DNA of 64,000 bases from Propionicicella superfundia DSM 22317 (GTDB lineage: Bacteria; Actinomycetota; Actinomycetes; Propionibacteriales; Propionibacteriaceae), in the NCBI RefSeq assembly GCF_000423465.1, contig NZ_KE384020.1, forward strand, positions 327,409 to 391,408, in the 5' to 3' direction. The notes under the pieces are model-generated. The model saw only the letters and a program-made list of their open reading frames with translations. It ran no database searches and had not been told where the DNA came from. Position numbers and translations under genes: made by a program. Shown piece after piece: positions 32,094 through 40,075 of the stretch; position 1 is the stretch's first letter, and each line of letters opens with the position of its first letter.

Positions 32094-32663
32094 ATGCGAT
32101 TTCTGCATCTTGCCGCCAACGTCGTCGTGACGTTGGCCGCCGTGATCGGAGTGATCTCCTTCGGTGTCTGGGTCGCGACCGTGACCGGCCGGATCCAGCC
32201 CTTGGTGGTCGTGTCGGGGTCCATGAGGCCGCAGTACGAGATCGGGGACCTCATCATCGCCACGCCGCGGCCCGCGTCGGAGGTGAGTGTCGGCGAGGCG
32301 GTCACCGTGCCGGATCCGGAGCAGAACGGCACCCTCGTCACCCACCGCGTCGTCTCGGTCGGGCGGACGGGCGACGACACCTGGACCTTCGTCCTCAAGG
32401 GCGACGACAACGCCGCGTCCGACCCGAGGCCCTACGTCGTGTCCGGAGATGTGCTGCAGCCCGCGCTGGACGTGCCGTTCCTGGGGGCCGTCGTCGACCG
32501 GCTCCGTTCGCCGAGGGCGGCCGCCCCGCTGGGGATCGGGCTCGTCGCGTGCCTCGGGCTGACGGTGCTGCAGCCGGCCGCCGGATGCGCTCTCGGCGCG
32601 TCCGAGCCGGCGGGGACGCGCCGCATCGCGCGCCCGCGACGGGCCGTCACGGGCGCGCCGTAG
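32094..32663 (+). CDS. SipW-type (ER-type) signal peptidase I
   Basis: A 189-residue membrane peptidase with an N-terminal helix (5-30) and a C-terminal helix (about 148-168). Catalytic Ser43 in VVSGSMRPQYEIGDLI and His84 in GTLVTHRVVSV form the Ser-His arrangement of SipW/eukaryotic-type enzymes, and the conserved acidic residues lie in KGDDNAASD. The lysine used by the housekeeping LepB at 5768 is replaced by histidine. It lies between two genes with alternate signal peptides and likely matures them. No strong ribosome binding site is seen at ATG 32094. Confidence 0.85.
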   Translation: MRFLHLAANVVVTLAAVIGVISFGVWVATVTGRIQPLVVVSGSMRPQYEIGDLIIATPRPASEVSVGEAVTVPDPEQNGTLVTHRVVSVGRTGDDTWTFVLKGDDNAASDPRPYVVSGDVLQPALDVPFLGAVVDRLRSPRAAAPLGIGLVACLGLTVLQPAAGCALGASEPAGTRRIARPRRAVTGAP

Positions 32664-32682
32664 ATCAGGGAGAGGAGCCTCG

Positions 32683-33624
32683 ATGCGCACGAGTCCGAGG
32701 GGAAGCGAGGGTCCGGTCCGGCCCCTCGCGGGCTCGCGCGCGAGGCTCCTCCTCCCGATCGTCTCCGCCGTTCGCGCGGCGCGGCGGCACAGCACACGTT
32801 CCCTGTTCGCGGCGGTCCTCGGCGTCTTCGTGGCCGGCTCGGTCGTGCTGGGTGCGGGAACCGCACGCTCCACGTCATCGGTGTGGTCCGACGACGTCTG
32901 GATCGGCGCGCGGGTGACGACCGTCGCAGGAGCCGCGACCGCCGCGGGCGGGCTCAGCCCGGGCGCGGGCACGGTGTTCCCGGACGGGACGCCCGCGTGG
33001 ACCCTCAACAAGGTTCGCCAGGCCTGCGTGCGTGTCGGCGTGACGACCACGAGTGACACGCCGATCGTCTGGTCGGTGCGGCTGGACACGAGCGCGCAAC
33101 CGTGGAACGGCGCCACCTCCGGTTACAACCTGGACTACGGCTACGCCTTCTCGGGGGGCCTGACGGGCGGTCGGTACCTCACGATCGTGGGCCGGTCGGA
33201 CTCCTCGCCCGCGACGAGCACGGTCATGGCCGGTCAGACGCGCACCTTCGACCTGTGCAACTGGTCCGCGGGCACGCCGCCGATCGGGGACGCCACCTGG
33301 GCCACCGTGAGCGTGTCGAAGGCCACGACGGTGGATCCGGGAAAGGTCTGCAAGACCATCACGGCGACGTCCCTGGAGCGGACGCCGTTCTGGTTCGCGT
33401 GGACGGCGACCGTCGCGACCGCCGACATGTTCGCCGCCATGGGAACCAGGAACAGCTACTGGTGGGAATACAGCGACTGGAACGTCGTGCGCGCTCCGAC
33501 GACGCCGTCGACCGACCCGGCGCAGCCGTCCACGGTGACGTTCACCTCGGCGACCAACGACACGACGAGTCTCCTGGCGGACGGGAAGTCCTACGTCTAC
33601 ACCCTCTGCCTGCGCGGCTCATGA
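32683..33624 (+). CDS. Second SipW-dependent-type exported protein
   Basis: A 313-residue secreted protein. After a long basic N-region, a hydrophobic core (41-60) leads to TSSVWSDDVWIGARVTT, nearly the same junction as in the protein at 31475 (VW[ST]DDVW-x4-VTT). The mature part is rich in Thr, Ser, Trp and Tyr and has four cysteines (QACVRV, DLCNW, KVCKTI, LCLRG), suggesting disulfide bonds outside the cell. No known domain is recognised. GGGAGAGGAG precedes ATG 32683. It closes the three-gene SipW unit. Confidence 0.65.
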   Translation: MRTSPRGSEGPVRPLAGSRARLLLPIVSAVRAARRHSTRSLFAAVLGVFVAGSVVLGAGTARSTSSVWSDDVWIGARVTTVAGAATAAGGLSPGAGTVFPDGTPAWTLNKVRQACVRVGVTTTSDTPIVWSVRLDTSAQPWNGATSGYNLDYGYAFSGGLTGGRYLTIVGRSDSSPATSTVMAGQTRTFDLCNWSAGTPPIGDATWATVSVSKATTVDPGKVCKTITATSLERTPFWFAWTATVATADMFAAMGTRNSYWWEYSDWNVVRAPTTPSTDPAQPSTVTFTSATNDTTSLLADGKSYVYTLCLRGS

Positions 33625-33640
33625 CGGGTGGGGCGGAGTC

Positions 33641-34366
33641 TCAGGACTCGCCGCCGGTGCGCCGCAGAACCTCGGAGAGGCGCTCGGCCGCCGCGATCAC
33701 GGCCGGGGCGTGGAGCCGTCCCGGCTGACGGGTGAGCCGCTCGATCGGCCCGGAGACGCTCACCGCGGCGATCACCTTGCCCGAGGGAGACCGGACGGGC
33801 GCCGACACCGATGCCACTCCCGGCTCGCGCTCGGCGACCGACTGGGCCCAGCCGCGGCGGCGGACGCTCGTCAGCGCCACGGCCGAGAAGGTCGCGTTCT
33901 GGAGCCCGCGCTGGATCCGCTCCGGGTCCTCCCACGCGAGGAGGACCTGCGCCGCCGATCCGGCGGACATCGTCAACTGGCTGCCGACGGGGATCGTGTC
34001 CCGCAGACCCGATGGACGCTCGGCCGCGGCGGCGCACACGCGCAGGTCTCCCTGGCGACGGAACAACTGGGCCGACTCACCGGTGATGTCGCGCAGCCGG
34101 GCGAGCACAGGCCCGGCCGTGGCCAGCAGCCTGTCCTCGCCGGCCGCCGAGGCCAGCTCGCTGAGTCGTGGCCCGAGGATGAACCGGCCCTGCAGATCGC
34201 GGCTGACGAGGCGGTGATGTTCGAGGGCGACCGCAAGCCGATGGGCCGTCGGACGAGCCAGGCCCGTCGCGGTCACCAGTCCGGCGAGAGTGGTCGGACC
34301 GGTCTCGAGAGCGCTGAGTACGAGAGCGGCCTTGTCCAGGACGCCAACTCCACTGGAATTGTCCAT
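33641..34366 (-). CDS. IclR-family regulator (LtbR/NdgR-like)
   Basis: A 241-residue IclR-type protein: winged helix-turn-helix (about 1-65, LDKAALVLSALETGPTTLAGLVTATGLARPTAHRLAVALE) and C-terminal effector domain ending in VIAAAERLSEVLRR. It is divergent from leuCD with 82 bases between starts, the same position as LtbR of Corynebacterium and NdgR of Streptomyces, which control leuCD/leuB and related amino acid genes. I infer that role. ATG 34366 starts at the family N-terminus (MDNSSGVGVLDKAALVL); an in-frame extension into leuC is spurious. Confidence 0.85.
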   Translation of the reverse strand: MDNSSGVGVLDKAALVLSALETGPTTLAGLVTATGLARPTAHRLAVALEHHRLVSRDLQGRFILGPRLSELASAAGEDRLLATAGPVLARLRDITGESAQLFRRQGDLRVCAAAAERPSGLRDTIPVGSQLTMSAGSAAQVLLAWEDPERIQRGLQNATFSAVALTSVRRRGWAQSVAEREPGVASVSAPVRSPSGKVIAAVSVSGPIERLTRQPGRLHAPAVIAAAERLSEVLRRTGGES

Positions 34367-34448
34367 AGGATGATACTGCCGTCTCGGATCATGATATGCA
34401 AGTGGTAGGATCCGCACGAACGCATGGCAGCGTGTCGAAAGGACCCCG
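34367..34448. promoter_or_regulatory. leuC/IclR divergent promoter region
   Basis: The 82 bases hold ATCATGAT (34388-34395), GATATGCA and a possible leuC -10 TAGGAT (34406-34411). GAAAGGA before leuC is its ribosome binding site. By analogy with LtbR/NdgR loci the regulator should bind here; the exact operator is not identifiable by eye. Confidence 0.45.
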
Positions 34449-35846
34449 ATGGGCAAGACGCTCAGCGACAAGATTTGGGACGCGCACGTCGTCCGTTCCG
34501 CAACCGGCGAGCCGGATCTGTTGTACATCGATCTCCACCTCGTACACGAGGTGACGAGCCCGCAGGCGTTCGACGGCCTGCGACTCGCCCAGCGTACCGT
34601 GCGTCGGCCGGACCTGACGATCGGCACCGAGGATCACAACACGCCGACCCTCGACATGACCCTGCCGATCGCCGACCCGGTGTCGAGGCTGCAGGTGGAC
34701 ACGCTGCGGAAGAACGCCGCCGAGTTCGGCATCCGCCTGCACTCCCTCGGGGACAGGGACCAGGGCGTCGTGCACATCATCGGCCCCTACCTCGGCCTCA
34801 CCCAGCCCGGCCTGACCATCGTGTGCGGCGACTCTCACACCGCGACGCACGGAGCCTTCGGCGCCCTGGCGTTCGGCATCGGGACATCCGAGGTCGAGCA
34901 CGTGCTCGCGACGCAGACCCTGCCGCAGGCGCGACCGAAGCGCATGGCCGTGAACATCGACGGCGAACTGCAGCCCGGCGTGACCCCGAAGGACGTCGTG
35001 CTCGCGCTCATCGCCAAGGTGGGCACGGGCGGCGGCCAGGGGTACGTCGTCGAGTACCGCGGCTCCACCATCGAGAACATGTCGATGGAGGGCCGCATGA
35101 CGATCTGCAACATGTCGATCGAGTGGGGGGCCCGTGCGGGGATGATCGCGCCCGACGAGACCACGTTCGCCTACCTGGCCGGACGTCCTCATGCCCCCCA
35201 GGGGGAGCAGTGGGCCGAGGCCATCGCCTCCTGGAGGACGCTGTACACCGATCCCGACGCGGTCTTCGACGCCGAGGTCGACCTGGACGTGTCCGAGCTC
35301 ACGCCGTTCGTGACATGGGGCACCAACCCGGGCCAGGGCGTCCCGCTGGCCGGCGAGGTCCCGACTCCCGCTGATTTCACCGATCCGGTGGAGCGGTCGG
35401 CGGCCGAGCGGGCCCTGCAGTACATGGGGCTGGCAGCCGGAACCAGGATGCGCGATATCCGCGTGGACACGGTCTTCCTCGGCTCGTGCACCAACGGGCG
35501 CATCGAGGATCTGCGGGCGGCCGCCGAGATTCTCAAGGGCCGCACCATCGCCGAGGGTGTGCGCATGCTCGTCGTGCCCGGGTCGGCGCGCGTCCGCCTC
35601 GACGCCGAGTACGAGGGGCTCGACAAGGTGTTCCTCGACGCGGGTGCCGAATGGCGAGGAGCCGGGTGCTCGATGTGCCTCGGCATGAACCCCGACCAGT
35701 TGTCGCCCGGCGAACGCAGCGCCTCGACGTCCAACCGGAACTTCGAGGGCCGGCAGGGCAAGGGCGGGAGGACGCATCTCGTGTCGCCCCCTGTGGCCGC
35801 CGCGACCGCCATCACCGGGCGTCTGGCGACGCCCGCGGATCTGTGA
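34449..35846 (+). CDS. leuC: 3-isopropylmalate dehydratase, large subunit
   Basis: A 465-residue aconitase-family protein of normal length. [21 protein letters not shown] and the iron-sulfur cysteines in [15 protein letters not shown] and [11 protein letters not shown] are present, so the 4Fe-4S cluster is intact. With LeuD it isomerises 2- to 3-isopropylmalate, and it can also isomerise citramalate from CimA. AAAGGA precedes ATG 34449. leuD follows after 10 bases. Confidence 0.97.
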   Translation: MGKTLSDKIWDAHVVRSATGEPDLLYIDLHLVHEVTSPQAFDGLRLAQRTVRRPDLTIGTEDHNTPTLDMTLPIADPVSRLQVDTLRKNAAEFGIRLHSLGDRDQGVVHIIGPYLGLTQPGLTIVCGDSHTATHGAFGALAFGIGTSEVEHVLATQTLPQARPKRMAVNIDGELQPGVTPKDVVLALIAKVGTGGGQGYVVEYRGSTIENMSMEGRMTICNMSIEWGARAGMIAPDETTFAYLAGRPHAPQGEQWAEAIASWRTLYTDPDAVFDAEVDLDVSELTPFVTWGTNPGQGVPLAGEVPTPADFTDPVERSAAERALQYMGLAAGTRMRDIRVDTVFLGSCTNGRIEDLRAAAEILKGRTIAEGVRMLVVPGSARVRLDAEYEGLDKVFLDAGAEWRGAGCSMCLGMNPDQLSPGERSASTSNRNFEGRQGKGGRTHLVSPPVAAATAITGRLATPADL

Positions 35847-35856
35847 AGGAGCAACC

Positions 35857-36462
35857 ATGGAGAAGTTCTCCCGCCACGAGGGCATCGGGGTCCCCCTGCA
35901 GCGCAGCAACGTGGACACCGACCAGATCATTCCCGCCGTCTATTTGAAGCGGGTAACAAGGACGGGCTTCGAGGACGGCCTCTTCGCCGCGTGGCGGCAG
36001 GACCCGGAGTTCGTGCTGAACCAGGACGCGTACAAGGCGGGATCCGTGCTCGTCGCCGGTCCCGACTTCGGAACGGGCTCGTCGCGCGAACACGCCGTAT
36101 GGGCGTTGCAGAACTACGGTTTCCGCGTCGTCATCGGTTCGCGCTTCGGTGACATCTTCCGCAACAACGCCGGTAAAGCGGGGCTGGTCGTCGCGCGTGT
36201 GCCGCAGGACGTCGTCGAGCGGCTGTGGGCCGTCCTGCTGGCGGAGCCCGGCCGGGAGATCGCGGTGGATCTCGAAGCGGTAACCATCGAGTGCGCTGGT
36301 CAGGCGTATCCGTTCGAGATCGACGACTACGCCCGGCACCGTCTGCTGGAGGGCCTGGACGACATCGCGCTCACGCTGCAGCAGGAGGCCCATATCGCCG
36401 CCTACGAGGCACGCCGCCCGCGCTTCCTGCCTCGGACGCTCCCGGCCAAAGTTCCCAACTGA
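35857..36462 (+). CDS. leuD: 3-isopropylmalate dehydratase, small subunit
   Basis: A 201-residue swivel-domain subunit with [20 protein letters not shown] near the start and [17 protein letters not shown] around residue 70. It forms the LeuCD heterodimer. AAGGAG precedes ATG 35857. An untranslated region with the hup promoter follows. Confidence 0.97.
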   Translation: MEKFSRHEGIGVPLQRSNVDTDQIIPAVYLKRVTRTGFEDGLFAAWRQDPEFVLNQDAYKAGSVLVAGPDFGTGSSREHAVWALQNYGFRVVIGSRFGDIFRNNAGKAGLVVARVPQDVVERLWAVLLAEPGREIAVDLEAVTIECAGQAYPFEIDDYARHRLLEGLDDIALTLQQEAHIAAYEARRPRFLPRTLPAKVPN

Positions 36463-36480
36463 CCGTCAGACCGCCGGAAT

Positions 36481-36566
36481 TGAAGGGAATCTTGTCGTTT
36501 GTTCAGGGGGCTCCGCGTGGTGGAGCTTGACGATCTCCTTGCACCCGCGAGAATAATTTCCCTTCA
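36481..36566 (+). promoter_or_regulatory. hup promoter with flanking inverted repeat
   Basis: TTGACG (36527-36532) and AATAAT (36552-36557, 19-base spacer; AGAATA at 17 is an alternative) form a good promoter about 50 bases before hup. TGAAGGGAA (36481-36489) and its exact reverse complement TTCCCTTCA (36558-36566) flank it, the second touching the -10. This could be an operator pair. Confidence 0.55.
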
Positions 36567-36608
36567 GCAGCCCGCATTCACAGGGCGGGGTAACTTTGGG
36601 GAGGCAGA

Positions 36609-36911
36609 GTGAACAAGGCTGAACTCGTAGCGGAGTTGGCGAGCCATTTCGACGGTAACAAGGCTGAGGCCGCACGTGCCCTCAACGCCGTCATCGACAC
36701 GATCACAGACCTGACGGCGCGAGGCGAGAAGGTGTCCATCACCGGCTTCGGGGCCTTCGAGCGGGTGCATCGTGATGCACGGCTGGTTCGCAACCCGGCT
36801 ACCGGAGAGCGCAAGGCGGCCGCGGAGACCTACGTGCCGCGGTTCCGTGCGGGAACCGAGCTGAAGGCGAAGGTCGCGGCAGGGGCCACGCCGAAGAAGG
36901 GCAAGAAGTAG
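36609..36911 (+). CDS. hup: HU-family DNA-binding protein
   Basis: A 100-residue histone-like protein: NKAELVAELASHFDGNKAEAARALNAVID, then TGFGAFERVHRDARLVRNPATGERKAA (beta arm with the conserved RNP/ATGE) and a short Lys-rich tail (TPKKGKK). It bends and compacts DNA. The long Lys/Pro-rich tail of mycobacterial HupB is missing; this is the short form. GTG 36609 has GGGAGG upstream. Confidence 0.95.
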   Translation: MNKAELVAELASHFDGNKAEAARALNAVIDTITDLTARGEKVSITGFGAFERVHRDARLVRNPATGERKAAAETYVPRFRAGTELKAKVAAGATPKKGKK

Positions 36912-37097
36912 TACCCGCAGCACGTTGCTGACACGCACCCCGGGACGCCGCCGTGGCTTTCCGCGGTGCCCGTTCCGGGGTGCGTGCTCGTTCGTGGGTC
37001 TGTCGGCGAGACCCGACTGCGGCGATCCGGATCCCCGGCGGAGAGGGCCGGGCGAGCCGGACGCGGATCGGCGTGTCGGTCCGGGAGAGGGGGACCG

Positions 37098-37904
37098 ATG
37101 ACGTCGTCGTCCGCGCTGTCGAGGCGTGCCGATCGCGAACCGTCCGGCAGGCTTTTCCGTCTCGTCGGATGGCTGGGCGGCGGGTTGCTGCGTCTGACGA
37201 CCCGGCAGGACTGGCGTCCCGGCGGCGGCCTGCCGCGCACGGGCGGCGTCATCGTGGTGGTGAACCACGTCTCCAACTTCGATCCCGTGGCCCTCGGGCA
37301 CTTCCTGATCGGATCGGGCCGGTGGCCGCGGTACCTGGCCAAACGAGAGCTGTGGGACGTCCCGGTCCTCGGATGGCTCCTGCGGGAGCTGGAGCAGATC
37401 CCCGTGGCCCGGAACACGCAGCGGGCCTCCGACGCGCTCACGGCCGCGAGACAGGCCCTGGAGCGGGGTCGCTGCGTGGTCGTGTATCCGGAGGGGACCA
37501 TCACCGACGACCCCGAGGGCTGGCCGATGACCGGTCGACCGGGTGCGGCGATCCTCGCGTGTGAGACGGGATGCCCCGTCGTGCCGATCGGCCAGTGGGG
37601 GGCGCAGGAGGTCATGGGGTACCGACACCCGACCTTCCCGAGGCTGGTCCCGCGGAAGGTGATGCGCATGGCCGTGGGCGTGCCGTTCCCCGCCATGACA
37701 CCGGAGCCGGAGCCGAGTCCCGAGCGGGTCCGAGCGCTGACCATCGCCTACATGGACGCGGTGGCGGCCCTCGTCGGAAGCCTGCGGGGGCGCACCCCGC
37801 CGGCGGACCGGTACGACCCGCGGGTGGGAAAGCGCGTTCCTCGGCCGAAGCAGCCCTCCGAGGTCGATACGGTAGGTCCAGACGAAGGGAACCCAGATGC
37901 CTGA
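37098..37904 (+). CDS. Lysophospholipid acyltransferase, PlsC-like
   Basis: A 268-residue protein with the acyltransferase motif NHVSNFD (His57, Asp62) and the second motif VVYPEGTITDD. It probably makes phosphatidic acid from lysophosphatidic acid at the membrane. ATG 37098 follows GGGAGAGGGGGA; earlier frames are Arg-rich and unlikely. The stop region overlaps ddl by eight bases. Confidence 0.88.
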   Translation: MTSSSALSRRADREPSGRLFRLVGWLGGGLLRLTTRQDWRPGGGLPRTGGVIVVVNHVSNFDPVALGHFLIGSGRWPRYLAKRELWDVPVLGWLLRELEQIPVARNTQRASDALTAARQALERGRCVVVYPEGTITDDPEGWPMTGRPGAAILACETGCPVVPIGQWGAQEVMGYRHPTFPRLVPRKVMRMAVGVPFPAMTPEPEPSPERVRALTIAYMDAVAALVGSLRGRTPPADRYDPRVGKRVPRPKQPSEVDTVGPDEGNPDA

Positions 37905-39021
37905 TCCGACCGGCCGCACCCGGGTCGCCGTCATCTTCGGCGGCGTCAGTTCCGAGCACGAGGTCTCCTGCCTGACCGCCGGTGGCGTGACACGGGCCAT
38001 GGACCCCGACCGCTACGACGTCCTGGGCATCGGCATCACGCCCGACGGAACCTGGACGCAGCTCTCGCGGGACGGGCTGACGGCGATGGAGGTCGTCGAC
38101 GGCAGCCTGCCCCGGCTGAGCGACGACGTCGCTCCCGCCACGCTGCTGCGGCGGGCCGGGGGCGGCGGCCGGGTCGCGACCGTGGTGGGGGAGTCCCTGG
38201 TGGACGTCGCCGACTTCGATGTCGCGTTCGCGCTCCTGCATGGGCCGTTCGGCGAGGACGGGACGATCCAGGGCCTGTTCGAGATGTACGGCATCCCCTA
38301 CGTCGGAAGCGGCGTGGCCGGATCGGCGATCAGCATGGACAAGGACCTCATGAAGCGGGCGCTGCACACCCGGGGTCTGCCCGTCGGCCCCTGGGTCGCG
38401 ATCACGCCCGTGGAGTGGAGCGCCGATCCCGACGCCGCGCTGGCCCGGGTGCGAGAGTTCTCGCTGCCGGTGTTCGTGAAGCCGGCACGCGGCGGCTCCT
38501 CGGTGGGCATCACCCGCGTCACCTCCTACGACGACCTCCCGGCCGCGATCGCCGAGGCGCAGCGGTGGGACCCGAAGGTCATCGTGGAGCAGGGCTTCTG
38601 CGGGGTCCGGGAGGTCGAGTGCGCGGTCCTCGCGGCGGTCGGCGGGGGCACGCCCCACACGTCCCTGCCCGGCGAGATCGAGATGCACACCGACGACCGG
38701 TTCTACGACTTCACCGCCAAGTACCTGCCCGCCGACCAGGTGACGCTGCACGTGCCCGCCGACCTTCCGGACACGGTTCGCGCCGCGTGCCAGGACGTGG
38801 CGGCCCGGTCGTTCGACGCGCTGGCGGCCGAGGGCCTGGCGCGCGTCGACATGTTCGTCACCCGCGAGGGCGACGTGTACGTCAACGAGCTCAACACGCT
38901 CCCGGGCTTCACCCGGACCTCCATGTACCCGATGATGTGGGCGGCCAGCGGGATCGAGTACCCCGACCTGATCACGCGACTCCTCGACCTCGCGCTCGCG
39001 CGTCCCCTGGGGCTGCGGTGA
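37897..39021 (+). CDS. ddl: D-alanine--D-alanine ligase
   Basis: A 374-residue ATP-grasp enzyme. FGGVSSEHEVSCLTAGGV (N-domain), HGPFGEDGTIQGLFEMYGIPYVGSGV, VKPARGGSSVGITRV and the C-terminal metal-binding NELNTLPGFT are all present. It makes the D-Ala-D-Ala dipeptide for peptidoglycan. The start overlaps the preceding gene and the stop overlaps thiL, so the three are one unit. Confidence 0.96.
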   Translation: MPDPTGRTRVAVIFGGVSSEHEVSCLTAGGVTRAMDPDRYDVLGIGITPDGTWTQLSRDGLTAMEVVDGSLPRLSDDVAPATLLRRAGGGGRVATVVGESLVDVADFDVAFALLHGPFGEDGTIQGLFEMYGIPYVGSGVAGSAISMDKDLMKRALHTRGLPVGPWVAITPVEWSADPDAALARVREFSLPVFVKPARGGSSVGITRVTSYDDLPAAIAEAQRWDPKVIVEQGFCGVREVECAVLAAVGGGTPHTSLPGEIEMHTDDRFYDFTAKYLPADQVTLHVPADLPDTVRAACQDVAARSFDALAAEGLARVDMFVTREGDVYVNELNTLPGFTRTSMYPMMWAASGIEYPDLITRLLDLALARPLGLR

Positions 39022-39962
39022 GCGAGCCGACGGTCTCCTCGGTCGGGGAGTTCGGCCTCATCGACCTGGTCACCGCCGGCGTGGGGGAACGTTCCGAGGT
39101 GCCGGTCGGGGTCGGCGATGACGCGACCGTCTACACGCTGGGCGGGGCGGGCGTCTGCTCGACGGACGCGATGGTCGAGGGCGTGCACTTCCGGCGCGAC
39201 TGGTCGAGTGCGGCCGATGTCGGCCGGAAGGCGGTGGCCGAGGCGGCCGCCGACCTCGAGGCGATGGCCGCCGATCCCGTCCTGGCCGTGGTGAGCGCGT
39301 CGCTGCCGAAGGACCTGCCGCTGTCCTGGGCCGTGGAGTGCATGGCCGGTGCTCGCGCCGAATGCGAGCGGGCCGGACTCCTGCTGGCCGGAGGGGACAC
39401 GACGTCGGCGCGCGACGTCACCCTCGTCGTGACCGTCCTGGGGGATCTCCACGGCCGCGCGCCCGTGCTGCGTTCCGGTGCCCGCCCCGGAGATGTGGTC
39501 GCCTTCCACGGCCGGCTGGGCTGGGCCGCGGCCGGCCTGGCCGTCCTCTCACGCGGCTTCCGCTCGCCGCGAGCGGTCGTCGAGGCGCACCGCGTGCCGG
39601 AGATCCCGTACGGGCAGGGACGGGTGGCGGCGGAGGCCGGCGCGACGGCCATGCTGGACGTTTCCGACGGTCTGCTGGCCGATCTGAGGCACATCGCGGA
39701 CGCGTCCGGCGTGTGCATCGACGTCACGTCGGCCGCACTCCCGCTCCCCGAGCCGATCCGGACCGTCGGGACGGCGCTCGGCACCGACCCGCTGGGCTAC
39801 GTCCTCACCGGCGGCGAGGACCACGCCCTGGCGGCCTGCTTTCCGCCCGGTGCCGCTCCGGAGGGCTGGATCGAGATCGGCAGCGTGATGCAGGGAGATC
39901 CCGCCGTCGCGGTCGACGGCGTCGTGTGGGAGGGCTCGGGCGGCTGGAACCACTTCGCCTGA
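39018..39962 (+). CDS. thiL: Thiamine-monophosphate kinase
   Basis: A 314-residue AIR-synthase-fold kinase. VGVGDDATVYTL, STDAMVEGVHF, AGGDTTSA and MLDVSDGLLADLRHIA are ThiL motifs. It phosphorylates thiamine phosphate to thiamine diphosphate, the cofactor used by IlvB in this window. GTG 39018 overlaps the ddl stop. A 10-bp GC hairpin follows (39968-39997). Confidence 0.94.
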   Translation: MSEPTVSSVGEFGLIDLVTAGVGERSEVPVGVGDDATVYTLGGAGVCSTDAMVEGVHFRRDWSSAADVGRKAVAEAAADLEAMAADPVLAVVSASLPKDLPLSWAVECMAGARAECERAGLLLAGGDTTSARDVTLVVTVLGDLHGRAPVLRSGARPGDVVAFHGRLGWAAAGLAVLSRGFRSPRAVVEAHRVPEIPYGQGRVAAEAGATAMLDVSDGLLADLRHIADASGVCIDVTSAALPLPEPIRTVGTALGTDPLGYVLTGGEDHALAACFPPGAAPEGWIEIGSVMQGDPAVAVDGVVWEGSGGWNHFA

Positions 39963-39967
39963 GGGCG

Positions 39968-39997
39968 GCGCGCCCCGCGCTCGTGCCCGGGGCGCGC
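39968..39997 (+). terminator. Hairpin after thiL
   Basis: GCGCGCCCCG and CGGGGCGCGC form a perfect 10-bp stem with a 10-base loop, five bases after the thiL stop. No T-run. Confidence 0.65.
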
Positions 39998-40062
39998 GGA
40001 TTGGTGCCGCACCCGCGGCGCCGATGCGGTGTGGGTTCCCGCGCATTCCGGCGCCGGTGCCG

Positions 40063-40068
40063 TAGGGT
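40063..40068 (+). promoter_or_regulatory. -10 of a likely leaderless ftsK transcript
   Basis: TAGGGT ends seven bases before ATG 40076; no Shine-Dalgarno sequence is seen. Confidence 0.45.
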
Positions 40069-40075
40069 GCGAACC

